From Cenococcum geophilum 1.58 (lineage: Eukaryota > Ascomycota > Dothideomycetes > Gloniales > Gloniaceae): 64,000 nt of DNA. Location of the stretch: assembly GCA_001692895.1 (NCBI GenBank), contig KV748190.1, positions 521,645-585,644 on the forward strand, given 5' to 3'. Shown here piece after piece: positions 1 through 10,911 of the stretch (position 1 is its first letter; every line of letters begins with the position of its first letter). A program made the translations under genes and the position numbers. The notes below the pieces were generated by a model. The model searched no databases. It saw nothing but the letters and a program-made list of their open reading frames with translations, and was not told where the DNA came from.

Positions 1-3000
1 CCAAAGCCTTTATTCCCATTAATTTCAATTATTATCTTAATTGTAGACAACTACCCACAATAACTTCTTAATAAGAAACCCTTCCCGTTATTATATTATC
101 CGTTATCCTTATAAGCCCAAACAATTGGGATAAATGGATTAAGGTTATTAAGTCAAAAGCGAATAATAATCATCTCTGGAAGTATATTAACCTATTAACA
201 CCTAAAACCGATCTGCCACAGCTTAAAGAACCTATTCGTGCCTTACCTAAGGATGCTAATAGCCGGGGGAAGATAAAGCTCGCGGACCTAGATAAGGAGG
301 AGAAAGAGGAGCTCTATACGCTTAAAGCCGATTATAGGGACAATATAAAGCTATATAGAAAACAGTTATTAGCTCTTAATACGTTACGCAGCCACATCCT
401 AAGCTCCATCTTACGTACCTACCTCATCTACACGTTTAAATGCACTACTACTTATAACATCTTGGTATCTCTTAAGAAGAGAATTGCTCTAACTAACCAT
501 ACCTAAAAGCTTTAAATAGCCACTTAATATGCAAGGCTTAAGAAGGCGCCTTAAAACCAGAACTTTAAGATCTAGTTATAAGAGTAGGAGAAGGTATATA
601 CTAAGTATAAGGAGCAAGCTCTACCTAAGGTAGATAGTAATTATTTAGTGAAAGACTTCGCGTATATAGTTGAATTAATCACACTAAGCTGGTTAGAATA
701 TTGGAAGAACGAGCTTAATAAGCGTAAGTAGGAGAAGAAGACGCTTCCTACCTTTTTTAAACTAGTTAAAATATACCAAAACCACCGTTATACGGACCTC
801 GCCTAGAAGGGCAAAACCCCACAAGGAGGATCATTTGGAGTCACCTTTAAAGACAACTTACTGAATTTAAAGCCTAAATTAAAGCCTTAATCGTCAGCAG
901 ATAAGTAGAAAAAGGAAAGGCAACCGCCGCCAGAGTACCTATATAGAAAACGTTACTACTTTAACAAGTACTAGTACATCGTAAAGTTAATTCCTTACCT
1001 ATTATGGTTTAAACCAAGTAATAAAATTCAGAAGAAGGTGGATAAGAAGATTGCTAATACAACGCCCGAAATTAAGGCTTATATTAAGCAAATTAAAAAG
1101 GACGATTAAGCTAATAAGGACGATTAAGCCAATAAAAAGCTAAAGGAAGGCAGTAATTAGAGCTTATAAGGGCCTACCGGAAACTTTGTAGTTTATTATA
1201 TAGGATCTAATAACACAACTTCCAATTACGAGCTTCGCGATAGTGTAATTCTTAACTTAGGAATCAGCCTACATATCTTCAATAATAGAGCCAGGTTTAT
1301 TAGTGATATTAAGCCTATATTAAAACGCGTCTACACGGGCTTATATATAGAAGAAATTGTAGGCTATAGTACAGCTGCAGTCATAATTAATAACCTAAAA
1401 GGGAAGAGATAGATACAGCTCTTAGGAGTAGCCTTTATACCAGGCTTCTATACTAACTTAGTATATCTTAACAAGCTTAATAATAAGGGAGTCTACTAGA
1501 ACAATAAAGAAAACACTCTCTTCTATAGCGACAATAAGACGTACGCCTATTATAGCCGCCACTATAGTTAAAACACCATTAAATATAATAAGCCAAAAAG
1601 TGACTCACCTAAGGCTTTATTTGCGACTTAATTAAAGCCAATAAAGCATTTATTAAAGCCTCTACTAAATTAGGCAGAAGGTCATATATAGCACTAGCGA
1701 ATAGGCTATGTAGGAAAAGACGCGATTAAGCAACTACTTTAGTTAGTAATAGGCGCGATTATAAAAGGCCTAATAACGGTAGAATATAAATCATGTGGAG
1801 TAAGTAAAGCTTATAAGGTGGTATCTAGAAGACCTCTAACTTAGTCGCTAGTTCCTTTCTATAGAATCTACCTTAATTTAATACCCGGAATAGTCGCATT
1901 TAATAGCGATAAGTACGCAGTATACTTCCTTAACGACGTGACGTAAATAAATAAGGTAGAGACGATGGCTAAGAAGTCGTCCCTTACCCAAATTGTCATT
2001 AAATATTGCAATGTTATTAAATAACGATATGGCTTTAAGGTAGCTATTATCTACACAGATAGAAAGACATCTCTTATAGGCGAATTTAAGGAATAGGCAG
2101 CTGAATAAGGAATTAGTATTAAAAGATCAGCACCTAATACTTAATTACAGAACGGTCTAGCGGAATAATCTAGGGGGGTAATTATACAGAAGGCTTAGTG
2201 TATAAGAATTAAGGCTTATCTACTAAAGGAGCTATGTCCTAAAGTCTATAAAGTAGCTGCCTATCTACTTAATCAAATACCCAGTAGAAGACTTAGGTGG
2301 AAGACATCGTTTAAGAGAATCTAGTTAGCTATAGGTATATCACTACTAAAACCAAATATAGGCCACCTATAAGTCTACGGCTATAGGGCCTACCCTCTTA
2401 AGTATAATATTCCACGCCTAAACAAGCTTACGCCAAGGGCCTATATAGGATATCTGGTAGGATATAATTTAATAAATATATTCTAAATCTATATTCCTAG
2501 TTAAAAGAAAGTTATAAGAACTAGAGACGTAAAGTTTAATAAGCGGTTACTTTATAATAACTCACAGCTAGATCTAGTAAATATACTCTAAGTTAGAACT
2601 AACTAAATATTAGAAGTTATTAATGTCTATTAAATATAGAATCTCTAAAACAAATTGGAATTATTATCTAATAAAAGTAATAAGACTTAAGACGAGATTT
2701 AAGTTAATACTAAAGGGAGATAATAGGTAGAATCTAGTAGAAATAAGGAAGAGCCTAATATTAAGAGTAGTAAGTAATAAGATTTAAGCTCTAAAGACGA
2801 CTTAGCTTTAGGGCTTCCTACTCTAAATAAGACACCAGAACCTAACTTACTAGAGCCTCTACCACCGTCCTTAAATACCTTAGTAAAGAAGCCGCATTAT
2901 ATCCTAGTTCTGACTAATAAAGCTAAGCTAAAAAAGAAGATTAATAGCAATATAAGAGAGCAAAACGTGGTTAAAGAAAAGAGACTTAAAGGATAATTAA

Positions 3001-5057
3001 AGATCTACGTAGGCTTTCTTACTAATATTACTAACTAGAGCCTTCCAGCTTAAAGATTAGCCTTTAATATAGGGCTCACATTTTATAAAAAGCTGCACCG
3101 TAATCAGCTCCTACCGCCGCCTAGGAATTAAAAGGAGCTTTAAAGACATTAATATAAGGAAGAGTTTACGGCTATTACCTAAAAGAAATATACGGACCTT
3201 TAAAATCAAGGAACGTTTTAAGTCATTAATGAGATAATCTATACTAAAATAGTACCTGTTATCTAGGTATTTATATACAAGACTAATATTAATGGATATC
3301 TAACGAGGTTTAAAGCTTGTCTTTACGTATAAGGTAATCTACAAAAGTTAGTTTATAAGAATACCTATACCGTAACTTTAGCAGCAAGATCATTTAGAGC
3401 CTTAATAGCTATTATCGCAATATTTAACCTAGACTGCTAGTAAGGTAACGCTGTTAATATATTTATAAACAGCGTAATTAATAAGGTTGTATACGTTAAG
3501 TATTTAAATAGATTTCTAATTAAGGGCAAATGCCTACTTCTCTAAAGAGCCCTCTATGGATTAAGGCGATCACCTCTGCTATAGCATAGTGACTTAACAA
3601 CAACACTAAAAAAGGAAGGCTTAAAGCCAGTAGCGGAGGAGCCTTGCCTATATTATAACGATTAGCTAATAGTCTTCTTCTACGTCAACGATATTACAGC
3701 TATATTTAGGAAGAAAGACCTACTTAAGCTCTAAACCTTTAAGGAGCACCTTATAAGAAAGTATGAGATAAAGGACCTAGGTAACCTCACCTGGTTCTTA
3801 GAAATTTAAATTATTTATAATAAAAAAAACAGGAAGCTCTGGCTTAGCTAGGATTCCTATATTAACAAAATTATAATAAGCTTTAAAGTTAAAGATTATT
3901 GTAAGATATATACACTAATGGGTATTAAGGAACTTAAGCCTAATCTAGAGCAAGCCTTTAAGCAGGATACCTACGCCTATTAGAGGAAAGTCGGATCTAT
4001 ACTCTATACAGCTAATATTACTCGTTTAGATATAGCGAGAACAGTAAATAAGCTATTAGAATTCTTATAAAATCCGTCACTAATTTATAACGCAGCTGCT
4101 ATAAGGGTAATTACCTACCTTAATTAAACTAAGACTCTTGTAATTAAGTACTTAAAGAAGAATATAATAAACCAGATCTTTGTAAGGGCCAGTAATATAT
4201 TATTTAGCAACAACCTAGTAAGTAGAAAGAGCACAGAAGGTTATCTATTTACCTTATTTAGAGGGCTAATTAACTAGCAATCTATAAAGTAGAAGTTAGT
4301 AACAAAATTAAGTACGGAAGTAGAGCTCCTAGCCCTATCGCATACAGCTACTAAGTTAATTTAGTGGCAGCAATTCTTTAAAGAAATTGGATTTAACCCT
4401 AATAAGAAGCAAACGATATATTACAATAACTTATAGACGATTTAACTACTTACTAAAAGTAACGCGGAGCTTAATACTAAGCTTTAACATGTTAATATTT
4501 ATTACTACTAGCTCCGCCAGGAAGTTTGTAAAGGAAGCATTAATATTAAATAGGTGCCTACTGCGGACATAATAGCAAACGGCCTAATAAAGGCTCTGCC
4601 TTGTTAAAAGTATAAGACATTTATTTAGTAATTAAATCTCGTTAATATCAAGGATCTAATTTAATTTAATTTAAATGATATTTAGGCAAGGTAAATATAT
4701 AGAGGATTTCCTTTAACTCAACACCAAATTGCTATTATGACTTTTTAGTATTTTCTACAGCAGCCCAGAAGGCTCTATACAGCTAGGGGGGTATATTAAC
4801 CTAAATTGAAGTTCCTTACTACTATTGTAATACTATCTGACGACCTAGATCGTCTATATAAACTATATCTTAGTTATCTCGTATCTTAAGCTTGTATGTC
4901 TTATCAAACGTCTTATTACCTATTTCTCTTAACTATAACCTACTATATGACGACGTCGTCGTCATTATATTTGGGACCTACCTAATATATATAAGAGAGC
5001 TTCTAGAGCCCTTTTTAATAAAACAGAGTTCTTATTTCTGATCGTCCGTTTAACACA
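1..5057 (+). mobile_element. Copia (Ty1-type) LTR retrotransposon, RIP-degraded, 5' end outside window
   Basis: Read through its stops, the plus strand gives a complete Copia order. A gag region lies at about 125-600 (residues like ADYRDNIKLY and SLKKRIALT). GAG-pre-integrase and a DDE integrase follow at about 1,680-2,250 (HIGYVGKDAIKQLL-like start). Reverse transcriptase is at about 3,240-4,000, with GNAVNIFINS in the position of the usual DVxxAFLxG motif and FYVNDI for YVDD. RNase H is at about 4,260-4,400 (KLSTEVELLALS). The 3' LTR follows a G-run polypurine tract at 4,785-4,791. Almost every stop is TAA or TAG where Gln would be expected, as RIP produces. No ORF survives, so the element is dead. 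Its 5' LTR and left target duplication are not in the window. Confidence 0.93.
4792..5057 (+). repeat. 3' LTR of the left Copia element
   Basis: 266 bp starting just after the polypurine tract (TATATTAA, a RIP form of TGTATTAA) and ending TTAACACA, so the termini are imperfect 8-bp inverted repeats of TG...CA type. It is the reverse complement of 5,937-6,370 apart from point differences and a 165-bp insertion there. It carries the palindrome GACGACGTCGTC near 4,952. Confidence 0.88.
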
Positions 5058-5131
5058 TTCGATACTGCAAAAGAGCATTAATAGGAAGGCGAAGGATCAA
5101 AGGCAAAGAGGGTGCACAATTCTATAAGTCA

Positions 5132-5936
5132 ATGGCACTGCTTACGCATATATACAAAGCTAAAGGTGACCCAGCTAAAGCAGAGGGATGCCGCAGCTTT
5201 CTCCCTGCTGGCTACAGTGCTCCGGTACAGCTTCCGCCTTTAGAATATCTGACGAAACCTTTGACTTAGTATTTTCCACATCCTAGTACTAGCCATCAAA
5301 ACCCGTCTAAGAAATCCCATGGAGAAATGGCCGTAGAAAACACCAAAGAGACAACTACTGGAATTCATGGTTTGCATAATCTATCTCAAGACTTTGCTTT
5401 GGTTCCAGCTTAGGATACTAAACCTAACCCAATAATTCGCGGGTCGCCACAGTACTCGCAAAGACGATATACGCCCATACCATCACCGACCCCTCCAGAA
5501 AATCGTCTTTCACCACAAACCAGCCTTGATCCCTCCTTTGCCGCTCGCCGGTTCACAGCAGTATGGTCACAATTCTCCGCATGTCTCTCAACACTTGGCC
5601 AATCGAGCTACTGCGCTTGCCCAGCCGTACAATTTTCCCCAAGCGCAAGATTCACCGTTAGCTCCCCAGATACAGCCTAAACAAGCCCGGAAAAGTCGAA
5701 TCATTGTAGCTGTAGATTTTGGGGCTACTGAATCAGCCGTAGCTTATGCCCTTTCTAATGGTATGGACTCCAAGGAAGATATTGTTACTATATGGCCCAG
5801 TAGTGATTCAGAAACTAGGTCCAGCGTAGGCTAAATTTTAGTATATTTGACTTCTTTTACTAACGGTACCATAGACAAAAGTTCCCACGGTCTTATATTA
5901 CAACTTGACAGAAGAAGTTACTAGTTGGGGATATAA
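5132..5936 (+). pseudogene. Truncated Hsp70-like ATPase gene caught between two Copia elements
   Basis: The only non-transposon segment of the island (5,058-5,936). One frame from ATG 5,132 runs through a Pro/Ser-rich N-terminus but is broken by TAG at 5,267 and 5,411 (both explainable as CAG to TAG). A frame change near 5,530 leads into the phosphate-1 region of the actin-like Hsp70 fold (IIVAVDFGATESAVAYA, where the family has DFGTT.S). A 49-bp intron fits at 5,826-5,874 (GT donor, TTTACTAAC branch, ATAG acceptor), joining in frame to TKVPTVLYYNLTEE and SWGYN. The Copia LTR at 5,937 then cuts the gene, so most of the ATPase domain and everything after it is missing. It resembles the divergent cytosolic Hsp70-like (HSPA12-type) proteins common in fungi rather than canonical Ssa/Kar2. 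Non-functional. Confidence 0.82.
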
Positions 5937-6370
5937 TGTGTTAAACGGACGATCAGGAATGAGAACTCTGTTTATTAATGTCGGGAATGAGGCAAGCGGT
6001 CGTCACGTGACGCCGCGGCACTAGCGTGGCGAGGAGTCTTAGGCTCCTCGCCCTTCCTCATTCCAATGAATAAGCTTTTTAACCAACATCACTGTAACCT
6101 ACTCGAGTAGTCGTTATTAGTAAGTCACCCTGTGTGACCAACAATTAAAGAGGGCTCTAGAAGCTCTCTTATATACATCAGGTAGGTCCAAATACAATGA
6201 CGACGACGTCGTCATATAGTAGGTCATAGTTAAAAGAAATAGGTAATGAGACGTTCGATAAGACATACGAGCTCAAGATACAAGACAACTGAGACATAGT
6301 TCGTATAGACGATCTAGGTCGTTAGACAGTATTACGATAGTAGTAAGGAACTTTAATTTAGGTTAATACA
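5937..6370 (-). repeat. 3' LTR of the inverted Copia, carrying a solo LTR
   Basis: 434 bp, TGTGTTAA at 5,937 to TTAATACA at 6,370, followed by the C-run complement of the polypurine tract. Removing the inserted 5,979-6,143 and one ATTAA leaves 264 bp that aligns over its whole length with the reverse complement of 4,792-5,057. Confidence 0.87.
5979..6143. mobile_element. Small solo LTR (165 bp) inside the Copia LTR
   Basis: Begins TGTCGGGAATG and ends GACCAACA (TG...CA). It is flanked by the 5-bp direct repeat ATTAA (5,974-5,978 and 6,144-6,148). The sister LTR at 4,792-5,057 has a single ATTAA at the same site, which gives the empty-site sequence. Its base composition is visibly less RIP-affected than the surroundings. 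It contains a GC-rich hairpin (GGCGAGGAG...CTCCTCGCC, about 6,028-6,052) and the palindrome GTCACcctgtGTGAC near 6,124. No internal region is present, so it is either a solo LTR or a very short non-autonomous element. Confidence 0.75.
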
Positions 6371-7579
6371 CCCCCCTAGCTACACAGAGCCTTCTAGGCT
6401 GCTGTAGAAATACTAAAAAGTTACAATAGCAATTTGGTGTTAAGTTAAAGGAAATCCTCTATATATTTACCTTGCCTAAATATTATTTAAATTAAATTAA
6501 ATTAGATCCTTAATATTAATGAGGTTTAATTACTAAACGAATATCTCGTGCTTTTAATAAGGTAGAGCCTTTATTAGGCCATCTGCTGTTATATCCGCAA
6601 TAGGCACCTATTTAATATTAATGCTTTCTTTATAAACTTCCTAGCGGAGCTAGTAGTAATAGATATTAATGTGTTAAAGCTTAGTATTAAGCTCCGCGTT
6701 ACTTTTAGTTAGTAGTTAAATAGTCTATAGGTTATCGCAATATATTATTTACTTCTTATTAGGGTTAAATCCAATTTCTTTAAAGAATCGCTACTACTAA
6801 ATTAACTCGGTAGCTGTATATAATAGGGCTAAAAGCTCTACTTTCGTACTTAATTTTATTACTAACTTCTACTTTATAGATTGCTAGTTAATTAGTCCCT
6901 TAAATAAAGTAAATAGATAGCCTTCTATACTCTTTCTGCTTACTAAATTATTACTAAATAACGTATTACTTATCCTTATGAAGATCTAGTTTATTATATT
7001 CTCCTTTAAGTACTTAATCGTAAGAGTCTTGGATTAATTAAGGTAGGTAATTACCCTTATAGCAGCTACGTCGTGAATTAGTGACGGATTATATAAGAAT
7101 TCTGACAGCTTACTTACTGTTCTCGCTATATCTAAATAAGTAATATTAGCTGTATAGAGTATAGATCTAACTTTCCTCTAATAGGCGTAGGTATTCTACT
7201 TAAAGGCTTACTCTAGATTAGGCCTAAGTTTCTTAATACCTATTAGTGTATATATCTTGCGATAATCTTTAACTTTAAAGCTTACCGCAATCTTATTAAT
7301 ATAGGAGTTTTAGCTAAGCTAAAGCTTCCTATTCTTTCTATTATGGATAATTTAAATTTTAAGGAACTAGGTAAAGTTACCTAGGTTCTTTATTTTATAC
7401 CTTTTTATAAGGTGCTCCTTAAAAGTTTTAAGCTTAAATAGGTCTTTCTTCCTAAATATAGCTATAATATTGTTGATGTAGAAAAAGACTATTAGCTAAT
7501 CGTTATAATATAGGTAAGGCTCCTCCGCTACTAGCTTTAAGCCTTCCTTTTTTAGTATTGTTATTAAGTTACTATACTA

Positions 7580-7708
7580 TCCCTTAACCCGTTGGGGTCC
7601 TTCGAGAATTCGCTACTAGATTTGACTGGGCACCTGCATTGAACCGGGTTCTCCGATTGGCTGGTCCCTTATCAATAACCGTAGGACCCAAATTAACGGG
7701 TTAAGGGA
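7580..7708. mobile_element. MITE copy 1 (TIR TCCCTTAACCCGT)
   Basis: 129 bp. Left end TCCCTTAACCCGTTggGGTCC, right end GGACCCaaattAACGGGTTAAGGGA, a terminal inverted repeat of about 20 bp. TA flanks both ends. The uninterrupted sequence is present in the left Copia (complement of about 3,570-3,600). The interior contains CTCCGATTGGC, which also occurs in the second copy at 43,008. It has no coding capacity and is little affected by RIP, so it arrived after most mutation of the host Copia or escaped it as too short. Confidence 0.85.
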
Positions 7709-8717
7709 TAGCAGAGGTGATCATTATAATCTATAGAGCGCTCTTTAAAGTAGTAGGTATTTACCCTTAATTAAAAATCTATCTAAATACTTAATATAAA
7801 CGACTTTATTAATTAGGCTGTTTATAAATACATTAATAGCGTCGCCTTACTAGCAGTTTAGGTTAAATATTGCAACGATAGCCATTAAGGCTCTAAATAA
7901 TCTTGCTGCTAAAGTTATAGTATAGGTATCCTTATAAACTAACTCTTATAAATTACCTTATGCGTAAAGACAAGCTTTAAATCTCGTTAAATATCTATTA
8001 ATATTAGTCTTATATATAAATACCTAGATAATAATAATAATTTATTACTTAACGTCTAATTCGGATCCCTATTAGGCCTATATAGACTACTCCTTATATA
8101 TATATAGGGAGAAAACTCTATTTAAGAAAACCCTGTAATCTATCTCCCTACCTTTTAAAACTCGCCTACAAGGCGCCTACAAGTCACCTATAGTGCTCCT
8201 ACTACCTTACTTTTTAACCTTTTTAGAAACCACTGCTGCCGTAATAAGCCTATAGACGCGCTAGTATTACAAACTTTACTTTACTACTATAGAGTTATTA
8301 GGGGGCGCCTATTACTCGCCCCCTACCCTTTATTACTATTTCCTTTATAACCTAAAACTAGTTTAGTACATTTTAGCTAATAAGCCACTAGGTAACCGCC
8401 TTAAGGCCTTTTTATATTAAGAGTAGTGTCTTATAGTTCTCTATGCCAGCTACTAAAAGTATTACTTCTTAGTTAGTGCGTAAGGGGCATAATAGTATTA
8501 CGTATTTTAGTGTCTGTCTTAGCTAGCTATATTTATATCTTAGGCTACCTACTAGAACACCTACCCAGTAGAGCCAATCTTTTAGTCCTATTATTCCTAT
8601 TCTTAAGAGTATTACTATTATATTTTCTGCCTTTATTAAGCCTTCTTAGAGCCCTAGAGTATTTACCCCCTATAGCGTTAACTATACTACGGCTTAGGTT
8701 CCTCTTACCTTAGTTAG

Positions 8718-8964
8718 TGTCACAGAAGTAGGCACGAGCTGGAATACAATATACTAAACAGGGTAGTAATTAAAGAAGGCTACGTACGCGTAACTATGCG
8801 TGGTTGATACAAAGACATTTGGATAAAGAAGAATCTTTGTGTGCTAGGTACGGATATAAATAGGGGTTGTAGGGGAACGTGCGTAGGTGTCTCGGGACGA
8901 ACGTAAGCACGGGTTAAGAACGTCAAAACGCGCAGGGACGTGAGAACGTGTAAGTCCCGTAACA
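8718..8964. mobile_element. Solo LTR (247 bp) with 5-bp duplication GTTAG
   Basis: Begins TGTCACAGAAG and ends CCCGTAACA. GTTAG flanks it at 8,713-8,717 and 8,965-8,969. The other LINE copy has a single GTTAG in the same context (29,109-29,113), which proves insertion. The sequence is GC-richer and less TA-rich than the LINE around it, so it is younger or escaped RIP. It is unrelated to the other LTRs in the window as far as I can see. Confidence 0.88.
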
Positions 8965-10813
8965 GTTAGCCTCTATACCTTTAACTTCTATACGCCTCTT
9001 TAGCATTAGTTTAGCCAGTATTGCATTACTATAGATAGTTTCCTAGCGTTCTTTTATACTTTACTTTAGCTCCTTTCTCTCTCTTACTATTATCCTTACT
9101 AGCCTCTTACGCGTTTCCCTTTCTCCTCTATATAAGCCTAGGCCCTAAAGTAGTACTATTCTTCTTCTACTTTCTTTACCTATTTCTCTAATATATCTTC
9201 CCTGCTTTAAGGTTATTAGTTTATTCTCCTACGAGGCGCCCTAGGGTCCCTCTATAGTTTATTTAGGCGTATCTTAATATACTTTATAACATTAGAGTTA
9301 TATTCCTTTTATGCCCTTTATATTACAGCGGCTTCAATATATAATTATAGGGGGGGAATATTAGCTTCCTTCTCGAGCAGTACTGTAGCCGTTCGCTTAT
9401 ATCCGCCTATTATACTTTAAAGGCAGGCTATTTAGACCTTTTAGAGTAGTTTAAGGAGCGATTTAGGGGGGCCTTTTTTAGATTCTCTAATGGCCTAAAT
9501 ACTAGACCTATATATTATAGTTGGCCGGATAACTACTATATATAGTAGGCGTAACCTCTAAAAGTATGGACCCTATATAGAATTAATAATCCTAGATAAT
9601 ACGCTATACTATACTTAGCCTTTATAGGCCGCTTACGTCGTATATACGCTCCACCGGAGCTTACTATCTACCCATACTCCTAATACTCTTAGGCCCTAAA
9701 CTAGTTAACCCCTAAAGCCTTAGATATGAATTATATACTAGAGATCTATAGATTAGTTGCGTTTTCTTATAAAATAGATTAGCTAGTATTTCTCTAGTAA
9801 GAATTAAACTCTATATCGCCTTGCCTATTTTATATAGGTATTATAAACTTTCTCTAGTATTTTACAATTCTCTATAGCTGTTAGCCCGTATATAATTAGG
9901 TTTATATTATTAACAAAGCCTATCCCCTAGGTCGCCCCTTTTTTAAAGGAGTTAAGTAGGTTGCTTATAAAGAAAAGGAAAAGTATAGGTAAGAGGGGTA
10001 ATCCTTATAGTATTCCTATTGCAACTATAATAGAGGGGCTTTAGTATCCGCTAAAGACTAATAATATTTCTTTTTAACCTATAAACCCTTAAATAAATTA
10101 TATAATCTATTCTAAGAAGCCTTTTGCCCTAAGGATATATAGGAGGCGCTTATAGGGTACGTTATTATAGGCGCCACTAATATCTAGGCTAAGCATTAAT
10201 ACTATAAAGTCTCTTCGTATCGCCCATGCAGATTTAATAGTAGTAGTAAGTAGCGTAAGTACTAATAGTGTTAAGCGGTTCTTTCTTGCCCCTATTTAGC
10301 TTTATAGTAGTAGGGCGTATTTCTTAACCGTATCTATTATATAGTCCGCTATTACCCTTTCTAAGATCTTACTAAGGGTATTCTCTAAGACAATAGGGCG
10401 GTAGCTCCCTAGAAATAAGTAGTTTGCTTTACCTTCTTTATATAGGATAAACGTTATTATAGCTCTTCCAAGTCTTAGGTAGTAGCCTATTATAAAGTAT
10501 ACTCTAGCTATATCCGCAAGCTAAAGTGCTATTAGTAGTCCGCAGGTCTTTAGGGCTTTATTTAAAATCCTATCTAGTTCTAGTTCTATATTATTTAAAA
10601 GGCGGCTAATAGTTCTGGCTATTTCTTTAGTTGTTATATTACTGTTAACCCTTAGGCAAGTTACTAGCGCTTTACCCGTAATATTGCTAAGGTCTACTAA
10701 AACTAGTTAAGGGAAAAATCTTTCTATAAGGATCTTTACCTTCTTATTATTATCGCTTATAGCTAGTAATTTACCTAGTCTTTATAGGGGCGGAAGGTAT
10801 AGGTCTTCTACTA

Positions 10814-10911
10814 NNCGTCCCGCCTTTNTCTTTACCTATTTNACTATNNTCTANAGACCTTTATTATAGGGNAGGCTTAGGTTANTANTATNCTTATTTA
10901 TAAACCNTCTC
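10814..10911. other. Cluster of ambiguous bases (N)
   Basis: About a dozen N positions are scattered through the LINE reverse-transcriptase region here. This probably reflects collapsed or poorly resolved repeat copies in the assembly. Confidence 0.95.

Larger units (their letters stand above)
5937..8030 (-). mobile_element. Second Copia element, inverted, 5' part missing
   Basis: The reverse complement matches the left Copia from its 3' LTR back to the start of reverse transcriptase (corresponding to about 3,260-5,057 there): LTR 5,937-6,370, RNase H about 6,650-6,900, RT about 7,250-8,030 including the YVDD-type block near 7,470. It stops abruptly at 8,030 where a LINE 3' end begins, so gag and integrase are absent. 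Heavily RIP-mutated, with different mutated sites from the first copy. A 129-bp MITE is inserted at 7,580-7,708. The Hsp70-like gene is the left flank, with TATAA (5,932-5,936) as the presumed but unpaired target duplication. Confidence 0.9.

Noticed and set aside
4387..4572. Short plus-strand frames in the island (also 8,510, 12,101, 17,627, 19,943, 26,105 and 28,903)
   Set aside because: They are chance open stretches in RIP-mutated transposon DNA. Several start at TTG or other non-ATG codons, and those checked lie in or opposite identified pol or LINE sequence.
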